From positions 931,262 to 995,261 of the forward strand of contig VXAZ01000263.1 in NCBI GenBank assembly GCA_013399875.1: 64,000 nt of DNA, read 5' to 3'. The notes beneath the pieces are model-generated. The model saw only the letters and a program-made list of their open reading frames with translations, searched no databases and was not told the DNA's origin. This document shows positions 1-12,440 of the stretch, in pieces. Origin of the DNA: Gymnorhina tibicen (taxonomy: Eukaryota; Chordata; Aves; Passeriformes; Artamidae). Within the stretch, counting starts at the first letter, position 1; every line of letters starts with the position of its first letter. The position numbers and the translations under genes are program-made.

Positions 1-113
1 TCTCAGAGTGTCCTCGCAACACACTGGCGCTGGGTGTGGGTGGGCTGGGTGGGATAATATATATAACTGTGCAGGGTAAGGGGAAAATTAGCTTAGGTTT
101 TTCTTAGGATTCC

Positions 114-259
114 TTCAGAAGGATGGTTAGAAAATTATAGGTGTTTATTATTATTTTGGAAGTGTATTATTGTGGTTTATTTTTGNTTCAGAAGGATGGT
201 TAGAAAATTATAGGTGTTTATTATTATTTTGGAAGTGTATTATTGTGGTTTATTTTTTG
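114..259. repeat. Direct duplication of about 72 bp around a single N
   Basis: Bases 114-183 and 187-256 are identical over 70 bp, both starting TTCAGAAGGATGG. They are separated only by the end of a T-run, a G and an N at 186. The copies differ by one T in the trailing T-run (5 versus 6). An exact adjacent copy joined at an ambiguous base is the pattern left when an assembler joins overlapping contig ends without merging them. A real recent tandem duplication would look similar but would not need the N. Confidence 0.9.
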
Positions 260-800
260 TATAGCTGATGCTATCCTGTGTGTAAAATTCAGTGACTGGC
301 AGTTAATTATATGTCATTAATAAAACAACAAGTTACTTCAACCATGATTTGATTTAAATTGTGTGAACCACATGGGTCTTTTTTTTTTTTGTCCCTAAGA
401 CATGTCTGATCTTTAAAAATAAACAATATTGCTTTTATTTTGAGATACAGTCAAGATATTTTTGTATCATTGAGAGCAAGGGCTGGATGAGGTCCCAGAA
501 GAGATTGCCTGCTTCTGTTAAACATCCCCTTCCTATCTGCTTGATGTCAGACAGGTCTCAGAGGACCTCCTTCCTGCAGAGCCCCTTTTTCTCATGGGTT
601 TGGTCACATCCTTCTTTACTGTACCTGATGACAATCACACACTGCTCTGCTCTGACTGTTTCACACCTTTTCGCCAGAAACCATTTCCAACAGAACACGG
701 CAGAGGTTTTCCCCCAGAAATCCACTGCTGAGGCCAAGAGCAGAAGCCAGGGACAGCTAGAGGAGAGACTGGGTTTTTGTAACAATAAGAAATTTTTCAT
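260..800. other. Non-coding stretch, no feature recognised
   Basis: AT-rich sequence with a T12 run at 379-390. Open frames of about 110 and 80 codons overlap on opposite strands near 487-816. Neither resembles a known protein, and I see no promoter or splice context, so no gene is called. Confidence 0.5.
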
Positions 801-1145
801 GTGTGTTAATGCATAAGTGAAAAGAGGAAAGCAAAAACAGTAGGAAGATTACTGAGGAAAACAGGAAGAAGATGTAGAAGGAAGAGTATTAAAAAGCAGA
901 GGAATAGCCTGAGTTAGGGGATGTAGGAGGGACACAAAGGAACACAGCCTGGAGAGTCTTTGGTGGAGCTGGACAGAAATTCAGAGAGCTGGAAAAAGTA
1001 ACACAAAGCTCTGCTGAAGGAGAGAGAGGAAGACAGAAAATTAGAAGGAATGACACAACGTACAAAAGGAAGAAAGAAAAAAAAAGATGAATAAAGAAAA
1101 TGGGAAAAAGAGATCAAGAAAAAAGAGAGAAAGCAAGAGCAGCAA
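801..1145 (+). repeat. Purine-rich (GA/A) low-complexity tract
   Basis: For about 345 bases the plus strand is dominated by A and G, with repeated AGGAAGA, GAGAGAGGAAG and AAAGAAAAAAAAAG words. Pyrimidines are scarce except around 950-1015. The complementary strand therefore gives a Ser/Phe/Leu-rich open frame (914-1234) that reflects composition rather than a gene. Confidence 0.7.
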
Positions 1146-4100
1146 TGCTCCAAAACATCCATCAAAGTAATGGGGAGAGGGTTTAATTTTATTCCCTTTT
1201 CTGTATGGCACACTACTTTAAAATGACAGCCCATGTTGCTTTACAGTGCATACACATTTTTTAGATATCTATATATAATATTTTTATTTATTCCATTTCA
1301 ACATTTTAATAAATTAATGAATTCTTCATTCAAGAAATGCTGGAGGGAAATTAAGCACACTATTTATGCAGAGAAAACCAAACAGGCAAAAATCCTACAA
1401 CTGCATGGTTCAAGTTTTCTGTAAATCACACCAAGTAATTCTATTTCAAAGTATCTGTCTTGCAGAACATTAAAGGATTTGATTTTTAAGGAATGCTTCC
1501 CACACATTCTCTAAAAATTAGACCATTCTGAAGTGTCCAGCTGGCATCCAAAAGCTGAGACATGCAAAGTTAACAATCATGCCTGGAAACCCACATTTTT
1601 GTCACCCTTTATATCCTCCTCCCTTCCCACACACACTCCCTGCTGGACTTGAATACAGAGAGGTCTCCATGCTCAAGACAAAGTCCATCTCAAGAATGGT
1701 GTCAGCTTCCCCCTCTGTTACATTTGTTGGAAATTATTAATCTAATTATTGTCTTCTGGCAGTATCAAATATGGGCAGACAGCTATGGATGACTGAAGTT
1801 TAATTATGTTTCTAAAGATGTAAATGAACCCAGAGGCTTAGGGAATGGGAATGTGTTGTAATAAGTACTAACACAGGTAAAATAAATAAACCTGTTATTT
1901 GGTTGGATGGGAGACGGAGCAAGCTTATATTAATTATACCTTTCTTTTCATTATCACTGAAGGGCAGCTCAACTAAAAACCCCACTCAAGCAGGACTTTT
2001 CAAGTAGAAAAAAGCTGCTTCCACAAGATCGCTAGCTACATCTTTTTGATGTCCCTTGCTAGAGAAACAAAAGTCAAGTTAAACTGAAGAAAATAAATAT
2101 AACCTTTTCTTTAAAAATATATAAAATTATCACCTCCTGCACTAACCTGCTTCCAAAGTTGATACTAATCTTGTAAAAGTATGCACTCTCTCTTCCTATT
2201 AGTAACATTCCAGTGAACATTCATGAATTTACTACGTACAGTTCCAAAACATAGGAAGAAAGTGGCATGGTCTCTAGGTATGTGTTGGCATATATACTCA
2301 AACTTTAATTTGCTAGCCCCTGAACAACTCCCCTAGCAAACAGCTGTTTTCTATACAGTTGGAGTTTTAATCTCTTTATGCTTCTTAATGTGACCTGTTT
2401 TATTTTATTTTTGAGTATTAGAATCAAATTTACAGGCTGTGATGATCTACTGGTAGCACTACTGCTAACAGAATTTTGCATTACTATAATCAGTCAAAAT
2501 TATTTTGCTCTTTTCTGACATGATTCTGTGCAAAGGGAGAAAAGCACCGTTCCTGAGGCTGCAGTGTCAAGGAAACAGTATTTTCTTAGAACAATGTGTT
2601 TGAGTACCTTCTTGGTTTCTTGATCTCCAGAAGTCTCTTCAATCCTGCCAGTACGGATTCACCCAGAATTCATTACATACAGATTTCTCCCATCTAGAAT
2701 AACAATCAGTTCACATTAATAGCAAAAATGTATCTTACTGATGGCATTTGTTACTGTCCCATCAGATGAGCGCATATTTCTGACTTAATACCCATAAAAT
2801 GGGTAGTTTTCTTCACATTTTTTTTTCTCTATAATACTTTCCATGCAGTAGTGATAAGTACTGCTACTTCTCTTCCAAGGTCATGGACTTGTGACACCAA
2901 GAATTACTCCCATTTTGTCCTCTTTGTTCAGCTATTAAAATGGAAGTGCTTCATTTTCTTCTAGAGGTTCCCCAACTTTCTGATAATTCTTGCCTGTCTT
3001 GCTGTCCCTTACCTGACTGACACACCCTTAAAGTTGCAGTTCTCTCCTAAAAGTCAACCAGTTGCTAGAAGGAAATGTGTTTATTATGTTACAAAAGAGA
3101 AGAATGTCTAAATGATGTGTGTCATGTTCCTTACACACTGCTCTGGTCTTTTCTAACCCACTTTGCAAAAACATCCCACTGCTGAGCTCCTGCACAGCTG
3201 CTCTGGCATGCAGTGTCTTTTTACAACATCGTAGAGGATACGATCATAATTCTTTTTCTGCAGTTTTTACCACTTTTGTCTCTGTCTTTCTGTTCATAAG
3301 AGTCACTACAATGCACTGTATTTGAAAATACAAACCTTGAGCAAGACAAAAACCATTCAATTGCCTTTTACTGATCTGAGGTGGTGGGGTGGTGTTATCT
3401 CTTGCAACCCTGACCAGCAGATGGAAGTCCCCATACCTGTTTATAAGTCAGAGCTTTGATAACTTTAAGTTTTAAGATTCAGATTGGCTCATATTTTAGG
3501 CTTCACTCTTGATTTGCTTGTCAATGTAGTTTGCAGTTAATTATCTTACAAGACAAGCACCTCAGAAATTGCTACCATACTACTAAAGACACTGCAACTC
3601 TGAAAACAGTCTTAATATTCCATACTGACAGCCATGCTTACTTCCACTATTTTTTTTTTTTTTTCCCTTTTTGGAGCAGAGACAGAACAGCTGCCTTTGA
3701 CAATGGAAGCTGTTATGATCATTTTAGTCTAATTTAAGAAACATTCAGTCCCATTCCAATAGCTATATCAGATGTGTCTCTGTCTGCGCAGACGACTCTG
3801 TCTGCAGTGAGTGCCATGGCGTTGGGCTTCATTCCAAATAATTCATTCCCAAATGCACTCCACTCCCAAAACAAGGCACGAGATCAAGCAAGAACTACCT
3901 TACTCCTCTACAGCTATTGCAACTGAAGGTGCATCATGCAAGTAAAGAAATACATGACTGACTCACAGTCCTGCCACCTTTATGATTCAGTAACTCAAAT
4001 ATTTCCACTGCTATGACAGAGAAAGTCAGAGAGGACAGGGAAGTTCTTTTATCAAACATACCCAGTCTCAGATGATGCTTTTTCTGAATCTTCAAGCATA

Positions 4101-4231
4101 AGCAAGCCATATGTTTTCTGTTGTAGGAATCTCATTCTTGACATAATTATCCACTAGTTTTAAATGCAGTTCAGTAGGCAGTAGGCACAGTGCTACACTT
4201 ATTAAGTGTGACCTTTAGAAGCACGTCTCCA
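1146..4231. other. Intergenic or intronic DNA, no gene seen
   Basis: AT-rich unique-looking sequence. It holds short homopolymers (T9 at 2818-2826, T15 at 3650-3664) and a 12-bp palindrome GTCTGCGCAGAC at 3782-3793. No frame is long enough or recognisable enough to support a gene. Confidence 0.5.
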
Positions 4232-5324
4232 TGTGGTGGGTTGACATTGGCTGGACACCAGATACCTGCCAAACCTGCTCTATTCACTCCCCTCATCAGC
4301 TGGACAGGGGAGAGAAAATATAAAGAAAGGCTTGTGGGTTGAGGTAAGGACATGGAGAGATCACTCAGCAAAACACAGACAAAATAGACTCAACTTGGGG
4401 AAATTAACTTATTACCAATCAAATCCAAGAAGAATAATGAGAAATCAAACTAAATCTTAAAATATCTTCCCCACACCTCTCCTTTCTTCCTAAGTTTAAC
4501 TTCACTTCTGCTGGGTTTTTTTTCTCCTCCACCACAGTGGCACAGGGGGACAGGAAATGGGGACTGTGGTCATTTCATCATGTTTTCTCTGCTAACCTTT
4601 CATCCTCAGCAGGAGGACTCCTCACATTCTTCCCCTGCTCCAGTGTGGGGCCTCATCCACAGGAGACAGATGAACTTCTCCAACAGCAGTTCTTCCAGCA
4701 GGGGACAGTTCTTCACAAACTGCTCCAGCGTGGGTCCCTTCCATGGTGTGCAGTCCTTCAGGAACAGACTGCTCCTACATAAATCCCCCACAGGTTCACA
4801 AGTCCTGCCAGCAAACCTGCTCCAGTGTGGGTTCCTCTCTCCATGGGACCACAGGTCCTGTGAAAATCCTGCTCCAGGATGGGTTTCCCACAGAGTCACA
4901 GCCTCCTTCAGGCATCCAGCTGCTTTCAACGTGGGGTCCTCCATGGGCTGCAGGGGCACAGCTGCCTCATCGTGTCTGCACCACAGGCTGCGGGGGAATC
5001 TCTGCTCCAGCCACTGCAGCACCTCCTCCCCTTCCTTCTCCTTTGCCCTTGGTGTCTGCAGAGCTGTTTCTATCATATATTCTCCTGAGCTGTTTCTCAC
5101 TCCTTCTCCTGCTGAAGTTTTCTTTTCTTTCCCACTTGCTTCTAAAATGCATTATCCTGAAGGTGTTACCGCCCTTGCTGATGGGCTCAGCCTTGGCCAG
5201 AGGTGGGCCAGTCTTGGAGCCAGCTGGAATTGGCTCCATCAGACATGGGGGACACTTCTGGCAGCTTCTCCCAGAAGCCACCCCTGTAGGTTCCCCCACT
5301 ACCAAAACCTTGCCACGCATTACA
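4232..5324 (-). mobile_element. Solo LTR of an avian endogenous retrovirus, about 1.1 kb, with internal repeats
   Basis: On the plus strand the element starts TGTGGTGGGTTGAC and ends near CCTTGCCACGCATTACA, so in sense orientation (minus) it begins TGTAATG and ends CCACA. This layout matches a widespread bird LTR family I know from its opening near TTTGGTAGYGG, its SCAND-like 'misses no gene' absence of coding domains, and its GGTGGGTTGAC end. It carries five degenerate copies of a GCTCCAGYGTGGG motif at about 4636, 4721, 4818, 4870 and 4921. No gag, pol or env sequence and no second LTR lie nearby, so it is a solo LTR. Open frames of 279 codons (plus) and 164 codons (minus) inside it are by-products of the repeats. 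I found no convincing target-site duplication, so the ends are approximate and the class (ERVL or other) is uncertain. Confidence 0.8.
4636..4936 (-). repeat. Internal repeat block of the 1.1-kb LTR
   Basis: Five diverged units with the core GCTCCAGYGTGGG recur at spacings of about 85, 97, 52 and 51 bp. Each is followed by a CCATGGG- or CCACAGG-like word. This is the array within the LTR that keeps frames open on both strands. Confidence 0.75.
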
Positions 5325-7058
5325 TTAGCAACCATTACACAGCAACCTTAGTAAATAACATTGTAACAAATAATTTTTTTTTAGCAGAATACACACAAGA
5401 AAATTGTAGAAGGTACTAATACTAAAACCAGAGAAAATAACCTAATTTTGACAGCAAAACAGCAAAAGATATAGCTGAGTGTCCCACAAATGGAAATAGC
5501 ATGCACAGTAACAGTACTGGATTTTTCTTTTTCTTACTATGAAAAGCTAACAGTTAATTTAGCATTAACCTAAAAGAAAATAGAATTCGTATAAGCTACT
5601 CTCAGATAATACCTTCTAGCAAAACAGTGAATTAGAGGGCTTTTACTACTAATTTTTTTCACAGAAGTAATCTAGGAACCAGATTTAGTCCTTCAAGTAC
5701 ACTACAAGAATCACCCTGCAACACAGAGTACTTCAAGCAAACTGTGTTCACAAATATTGTTCACTTCCCAGGCACACGCACCTTTCAACAGCTGCTGCTA
5801 AATATAACTTACTTTACTGAGGCTAGGAAGTTACTTTGAGACCTCAGTAAGAGAACAGTGAATCTACATTATAAACCTCATTGATGTCCGGATAAAAACT
5901 GCCTATTAATGGACTTCCTTCCTACCTCTTCTTTCCCTTTTCTCTCACATGCTTATCTTATTTGTACATCTGAAATGAAACTCATTCTGACCTTGCTTCT
6001 GTCTACAAGACTTGAGCAGCAACACACATATCCAAATAGGATTCGAAAGGACTCAGATTTGCAATTATATAATTAGCCTTATTAATGGCTTGCTTAGATG
6101 GGTTAGCAGCTTTGAGTTTATTCTTGCATTCTTAGCTGGGAAGAAGTATGAAAAACCATTTGACAGATCATGCCCTACACTGCAAATAAATGCATGGATG
6201 CAAAAAGTAATCATGCTTGACCTCTATATTGAAGGGATGATAAGTCACCAGATTCTTAAGAACTTCATCCAGAGGAGCCAACTTCTTTAAGAGTAAATGG
6301 TATTTATATCTATGCCAGCTCAATCCTCTTGAACAAATGTGATCACATTGCTAAGCCTTTTAAGTGACTATCTATATGCAATGCTGACTGAAAGCCATCA
6401 GCCCACAATTCATTTCTCCTGGCCTTGCAAATTAGACTTGAAAAGATTCAGGGAGGTTAAAGAGTCCAATATCATTACCATGCAATAGTGGTGAGGTCAG
6501 GTCTTTGGCTGCACTGAAAAAGTGTAAAGGTGCAAGGGAAGCTGCTAAGCCAAAGTATGAAGGTGACAGGTATTGGTGTGGCTCATGACACAATTGTGAC
6601 ACAATTCTCAGCAGCTCTAGGCATGGCTGACCTGAGTTGGGATAATCTACAGTAGCTGCTGAATGGTGGGTTTCTAGCTGGAAACAGACTGCTTCTACAC
6701 TACCATATAAATTAAATGGGTCTTGGACTATTTCATGGCACTGAGGCCAGATGCCAATATTCAAAAATATTCAACCTGCCCCACAAACAAGATGTTTACA
6801 TCAAAATAACCTTTTGGGAATATTCTTACCTCATATTAATTCCTTAAATGTGCCTTGGGTTAACGATAGTTGACTTAGAAGTGTGAATAAGTGAATTCTA
6901 TTGCCCAAGACTTTTTTTTGCGTTATTTCATATACCAGTAAAAACAGCCATGAAGCCTTCTAGTGTACCTCTATCCCTCATTTGTCGTGCTAAAGAACTC
7001 TGTCTCCCTCCTATCCTTTCCCACACAGTTGAATTGTAATTCATCATTTCCCAGGTCC
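5325..7058. other. Non-coding stretch between two LTRs
   Basis: AT-rich DNA with a T9 run near 5374. Frames of 92 (6012-6290, plus) and 110 codons (6432-6764, minus) carry no recognisable domain. No RNA gene or repeat family was recognised. Confidence 0.45.
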
Positions 7059-7553
7059 TGACATGGTTCAGCCCCAACCAGTAAAAAAGCACCTGACAGC
7101 CACTCACTCACCCATTTTAATGACACAGAAAAGGATGGGAATGATAGAGATAACAGCAATGATAAAAGAATTAGAATATACGAAGCAGGTAATGCCCAGT
7201 GCAATTCCTCCTCACTTTCCAACCGATGTCCAGCCAGTTCCTAAGCAGTTTGCTGGACAGCTTTCAACCCAGTTAATTTACTGAGTATGGCACCAAATGA
7301 TACAGAATCTCCCTTTGGCCAGTTGGTGTCACCTGTGCTGGCCGTGTCCCCTCCCGGCTCCCCGTGCCCCTCCAGCCTGCTCACTCGTGGGGCATGAGAA
7401 GCTCACAAGTCCCTGACTTGGTGTAAACATTACTTAGCAACAACAAAGAACATCAGTGTGTTACCAACATTATTCTCATACAAAATTCAAAACACAGCAT
7501 CACAACAGTTAAATGGGAATAAAATTAACTCTATAAATAGGAATAAAATTAAC
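7059..7553 (-). mobile_element. Decayed solo LTR, ERVL-type bird family
   Basis: The plus-strand words TGACATGGTTCAGCCCCAAC (7059), CCCTTTGGCCAGTTGG (7312), GTGTCCCCTCCCGGC (7345), ACTTAGCAACAACAAAG (7431) and AAAATTAACTCTAT (7520) occur in the order expected for a common avian ERVL LTR read on the minus strand. The element is about 490 bp, with the middle shortened and diverged. The sense 5' end after the AGAGTTAATTTT word is lost and replaced by a second copy of a 24-bp segment. No internal retroviral genes accompany it. Divergence points to an old insertion. Family assignment is from memory. Confidence 0.8.
7514..7553. repeat. 24-bp period duplication at the LTR edge
   Basis: GGAATAAAATTAAC occurs at 7516-7529 and again at 7540-7553, a 24-bp step, just where similarity to the LTR stops. 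Confidence 0.8.
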
Positions 7554-10500
7554 AGACTGCTGCCTCCAGCCCTGGTGATGATGATTCCACCTCCTGTCAC
7601 CAGACAGGGTCTTCCTACATCATATGGCCACCACTGACCTCTGATGCTTATGTATGAAACCAAGCAGTGAAATACAGAACTTTGTAATCTAGAGATGCTC
7701 ACAAGCTGTCTGTATCTAGCAGCTGCAATTTAAGAAAAAATTGCCTATGAAGAGAGTTGAATTGAATATAAAAAGCTGGCTTTCTTTCCCCAGTATGCTG
7801 TTTCTATCAAAATCACAGAGTTTTGGTCTAAGTAGGTCAGAACATTCAGAAAAAATGCCATAAGAACTACTTTTTTAATGGTTTTTTTCAGCATGTGAAA
7901 TTTTTCATCAGCAAAAGGCATGGATAATGTATTTGAGATGTTTATGATGAAACTTTTTTTCCTATATTGTTATCTTCCTCTTTCCTAAGCATCAATTGCA
8001 CTTTGGAAACATCTCTCCCTCTTAATTGTGAAATTTATCTCACCTCAGCATAAGCACACACATAGATTTTTGGAGAATAGGATTGAAAGCTGTGAACACA
8101 GACTTTTCTGCTTCTAGAAAATTCAATCAAAATTCATTAGTTAGACCAACAAAGGCTGAGCTACACAAGCACCAAGCTCAGAGTGCAGGGAGCCCACAGT
8201 GCTGAGTGTTTCATCATCCCATATTTCAGAGGCTTGCCCTTTATCAACTTGCTAAATAAATTTAAACCATATGGAATACCCATTAGTGACTTCCAGAGAG
8301 TTGTTGATAGGTTACAGTAGAAATAGTATTTTCCTGATGTACAGTTTCAAAATTAAGCATCTTTATTCCCCAAAGGCATTTTTATTCTCCAGAAATTTTC
8401 AAGCAATCTATTTTCAAACTATTAAATAGTAGATCTCTGGGGGCAGAGCAGGCTGAATGGGATTTAGGAACTGTCCATCCCTTGCTGAAAATTGGGGAAA
8501 GGTGAGACATTCACCTGCAGGATTTTATCTTGGCAAGATTTTATCTTGGAGGTAATAGAAAATCCTTGGTTGATACTAATGCTTAAAATGTTGGAAAGTC
8601 TCCAGGAGGAAAATAGGTTTCCCCATTGAACTTCTTACACAATCTGCATACGACTTTTTACCTGCTGATTCAGATAATTTTTGTTTTTACATTCTCCAGA
8701 GGGATGCATTCCTCTAACCAACAGCTGTCTACACGAGTTTTGCAAAGCTGTCTTTTCCATTTAGCAGCACACCTCTACCAGAATCATTCATCTGTGAGCC
8801 TGATTTCTTGTGTCCATTTATCTTTCTTGTTGTGGCTGGTTTTTTGTTTGTTTTTTTATTTTTTGTTAAGTTGATAGATATGCACTGAAACTCCAGGACT
8901 GATGTGTTTCAAGTGAGGTCCTGAAAAGTTTTCTCTGTTCTTTGCTTCAGACAATTTCACTACATATTAACCTTTAAATAAACTCATAATTTTCATACTG
9001 TTTTATACAGGGAAGACTGAAATATAGATTTAACTACTTGATTTAGCAACGCACACTTTCAGTTTCTATTTATGTGCAAACTGTATGTTCTGTGTGTGGT
9101 AGGTTATCAGACACAATGTGTTTTCATTAAGCCATTATAATGCTTACTGCTAGATTATACTTGAAAAAAAGAATAGGTAATCAGCCACAAAGCTGATGAG
9201 AGTGGGGAAGATTAAATCGTGTCAAATACTTTCTGACATGAAAGAAATTGCATGGAAACAATTAGACAACGTGTTAATAAGCAGATGGATTTTCTTTTCA
9301 CTTTTTCTTTAAGTTTAATGTGTTTGACAATATATGGAGGAAGCCTCCTTCAATACATGAACACATGGGATACTACAGAACTGACACTGGATACTTGTAA
9401 ATGGAAGTGTTGTCACATTGCATGAATTGCAGAGGAATCAACCAACAGTAGAAAACGTTTCTCTTTTTCCTGCACAATCCACAACATTGCTTTTTCTGCA
9501 AATTTTCTATATGCAGAATTATGCAGTCCACTAAGTTCTACCGTTTTCAGAGACCTACATTTGATCTGATGTAAATCTTTGTAGTTTCATTTTTTTCAGT
9601 GAAACTGCCCAACTTTGTGCGGCAATGGCACCTTAACTGACAATATATATTAATATTGTTTTCACTGCACTGTATCTGTTTCACAAATTGGTCCAATAGG
9701 TTAGAGAGTAAACGTTATGCAATGTAACCACAAGAAACACTACCAAACCAGGAACATAGCTCAGAACTTCTGACATCTGCTTTTAGGTCTCCCAAAGGGT
9801 TTTACAAGACTAATTATTTGTAGAGCATGGCTATGCTGTGATAAGAGATACTAGAGAATACTCTACATTCCATGTCTTATTGAAATAAATACTATCTATG
9901 TTCTTTCTACTGAATAAAATAAATCATCAAAACTATTGTCTTTTCACTTTGTCCAGAAAATGAAATTAATGGAAAAATAATCTAAAAGATCATATTCAAA
10001 ACAGAACTGATGTATTATTTTGTCTTCAGTTCTCCAAAAGTGATTCCAAAGTATTGTAAGATACTGGTAATAACCGTGGGTTTTTAATGGGGAAAAAAAA
10101 AAAGCCAGGAGAAAATAATCCTTACATGAAAAGAATCAATACTACAGGAATGAGTTTAAAAACTAGTCATGGAAACAGCTCTAGAGTTCACAATTTACCC
10201 CTTGAAGGGGGACACTGGCTCCACTGCAAGATGCTTATGTCTGTGAACTTCTTCAGTCTTCATTATATGAACTGGTTGAGAATGTAGTGGGGACAGCAGT
10301 GACTGCTGTTTGCTAGCTCTTGATACACTGATGAAATATGCACTTACTTTTATCAACACACTGAGCCAGAAGAGCCTGTAATATTATCTTGTAGTTCTAT
10401 TAACCAGGATGTTTAGATGGGCAACAGTCTGTACTGAGAATTGCTTAAAATTATAAGATGCAAGTTAGCAGGTAAGGCAGGAGGAGACATCTCAAATACT

Positions 10501-12086
10501 CCAGACATTGATTTGAAAGCATTCAAAGAGAAGACTGCAGATTTGCCTCAACATGACATACTCCTTCACACGTTTGTTTATCAGGGTGTTTAAATGCATT
10601 GGGGATGCCATCAAACCAGGTGGGGTAAAAACCCTAAACCAAACAGTTTGGTTTACTTCTCAGCTGGAATTTAGTAGAATTGCTGTAAGTTTCACTCTCT
10701 AACTTGAACACCACATCCTCAATTCTCTCCCATATCCAAAACATAAGCAAAGGTCAGCATCACAAATTCATCAGATGTGAGTCTGCTGGAGTAGGGGAGT
10801 GGACTCAAGAAGGGATGTTAAAAGAATCAGTTTGAGGTTTTTGGTGGGAGATGTCTGAATACAGTCTTAAATCCTCGGAATTGTCTTTTAAGCATAGTTT
10901 CAAATAGTACAAGGGTAACTTGGAGAAAACAGTCATTTTGCATCATTTTTCTGCATTACATATGCACTTTAGCAGTGTGGGTAACAAGCTAAATTGTGCT
11001 GACCTTTGTCAGAGACAGGGTGTAACTGCTGAAGGAGAAGTGACATTGCTGCATGCCATGTTTTCATTTGCTGCTGCACTTTCCAGGCTTCCTGATACCA
11101 CATAACCACACTAATGAGCACATCAGCTCAACACACTTACTCACAAATCTCTTTTGAATCATTCTATCAGTTCCAATTGCAGGGCTAAATGCAAATGCCA
11201 TTCCCAGATCTGCAGCTGGAAAGCATGCAGGAAACTAGATACATTTTAATTTAGAAGTCCCTCAACTATGGATCATCAAAATAAGAAAGTCTTCTCCTAA
11301 TTATATTCCATGCCATCATGACACTTTATCCCTGTGAGGCTGCACTGTCACGTCATGACAACATGCTCAGCAGGCTTCGCAAATGTCACATACGGGTACA
11401 TCAATACAGCAAACTTGAAAGATGCCCATTGAGGAGCCTCCCAATTTGCTTACAAAGAGAAGGATGAAATTGAAGCCATTCGTCACTTGATTACTTCTTA
11501 GGAACAGTTCTACCACTTTTAAAACTCATGGCGGAGATTGCTGGAAGCAGTTACAGGAGGGGGCAGATAAAGGTGAATTCAAAGTCCATTCACAACAGCT
11601 AAGAAATATCGACCTACCCTCAGGTAAGAACTCCCTATCATAGCAGCACTAGATATGACTTTTTCACATATTCATTTTCCTCAATAGGCCAATACAAAAC
11701 TCAACAACCCTGCAATTTCCCCTTCATTTTCTCACTGACAGTCTAAGTCTCCAAGCAGATACTGTATCCTGTTTCTTTCCTGCATAATTTGAAGAGGTCA
11801 TTTTAACACTGCTAAAAATTTTGTCTTTTTCTGCTAAATTCTGCTAATCTAGTATTTAAATATTTACATCTAATAGTAATTATATCTCAATCCTCTTATG
11901 TAATGACTTCTGATCATCTTCAGCAACTCCACTGTTGTTTCCCATCCCTGACACGTCTTCTCTTCTTCCCTCCAGAGCTTTAACTTCAGTTGTGACCAAT
12001 GAACCTACTGTAGGACATTGCTCCGAGGAAAGATGGCAATCAACACTGGAAAGCAGGAGCCTCTTAACATCAGTCACTCAGGAAGC
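7554..12086. other. Long non-coding stretch, no gene recognised
   Basis: AT-rich DNA. Minor items are a 16-bp-step direct repeat of GATTTTATCTTGG at 8521 and 8537, a T/G-rich run at 8839-8868, and A11 at 10093-10103. A slightly CpG-enriched pocket lies at about 11340-11480. Splice-like sites on the minus strand flank a short open segment at 11145-11215, but its phase fits no neighbour. Confidence 0.45.
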
Positions 12087-12092
12087 TATGCT
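12087..12092. repeat. Target-site duplication, left copy (TATGCT)
   Basis: TATGCT directly precedes the LTR at 12093 and recurs directly after it at 12441-12446. A perfect 6-bp duplication is the length typical of ERVK-type integration. Confidence 0.85.
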
Positions 12093-12440
12093 TGTCACTG
12101 TTAAGACGGGCACAACACACAAACACACACACCAACAGCTCCAAGAAAAGAAGAGATAAGATCCTTTTTTATTTCTACACAGCTTACTCTTACACAGTTT
12201 CTTAGCATTCGCATTGCACATTCATTGGCTATTAGCTTTTCTACAAAGCAATGTTATTGGTTGCCTATAACTAACACACATTCTTGTTACTTATCAGCAG
12301 CTGTCCTCCCTTCTGCAGATGTGAATTCCTTTTCTGTTCTTGCTTCTCGCTTCTGTTAATGTTGCTATTCTCAGGGATACAAACTCATTGTGTCAAGGTT
12401 GAAGTCTGTGAGACTTTCAGACCAGCTGTTGGTTCCCACA
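12093..12440 (-). mobile_element. Solo LTR, 348 bp, ERVK-type (6-bp target-site duplication)
   Basis: Read on the minus strand the element begins TGTGGGAACCAACAG at 12440 and ends TTAACAGTGACA at 12093, giving the TG...CA ends of an LTR. Both edges abut an identical TATGCT. In sense order it shows two CCAAT boxes (AACCAATAAC and AGCCAATGAA, plus strand about 12261 and 12224). An AATAAA polyadenylation signal follows (plus strand TTTATT, 12168-12173), then a G/T-rich U5 (plus strand CA-rich, 12108-12133). No coding interior or partner LTR is present, so it is a solo LTR left by recombination. The unmutated duplication suggests it is younger than the other LTRs here. Confidence 0.88.
12168..12173 (-). 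promoter_or_regulatory. AATAAA polyadenylation signal of the ERVK-type LTR
   Basis: The minus-strand AATAAA lies downstream of the two CCAAT boxes and upstream of the G/T-rich U5 segment, where an LTR polyadenylation signal is expected. Confidence 0.6.

Noticed and set aside
4580..5419. 279-codon open frame on the plus strand as a gene
   Set aside because: It is antisense to a repetitive LTR, has no recognisable domain, and arises from the internal repeats.
11145..11215. Minus-strand exon with good acceptor and donor
   Set aside because: Only about 70 bp, the phase does not fit the upstream open segment at 11340-11450, and no peptide match is known to me.
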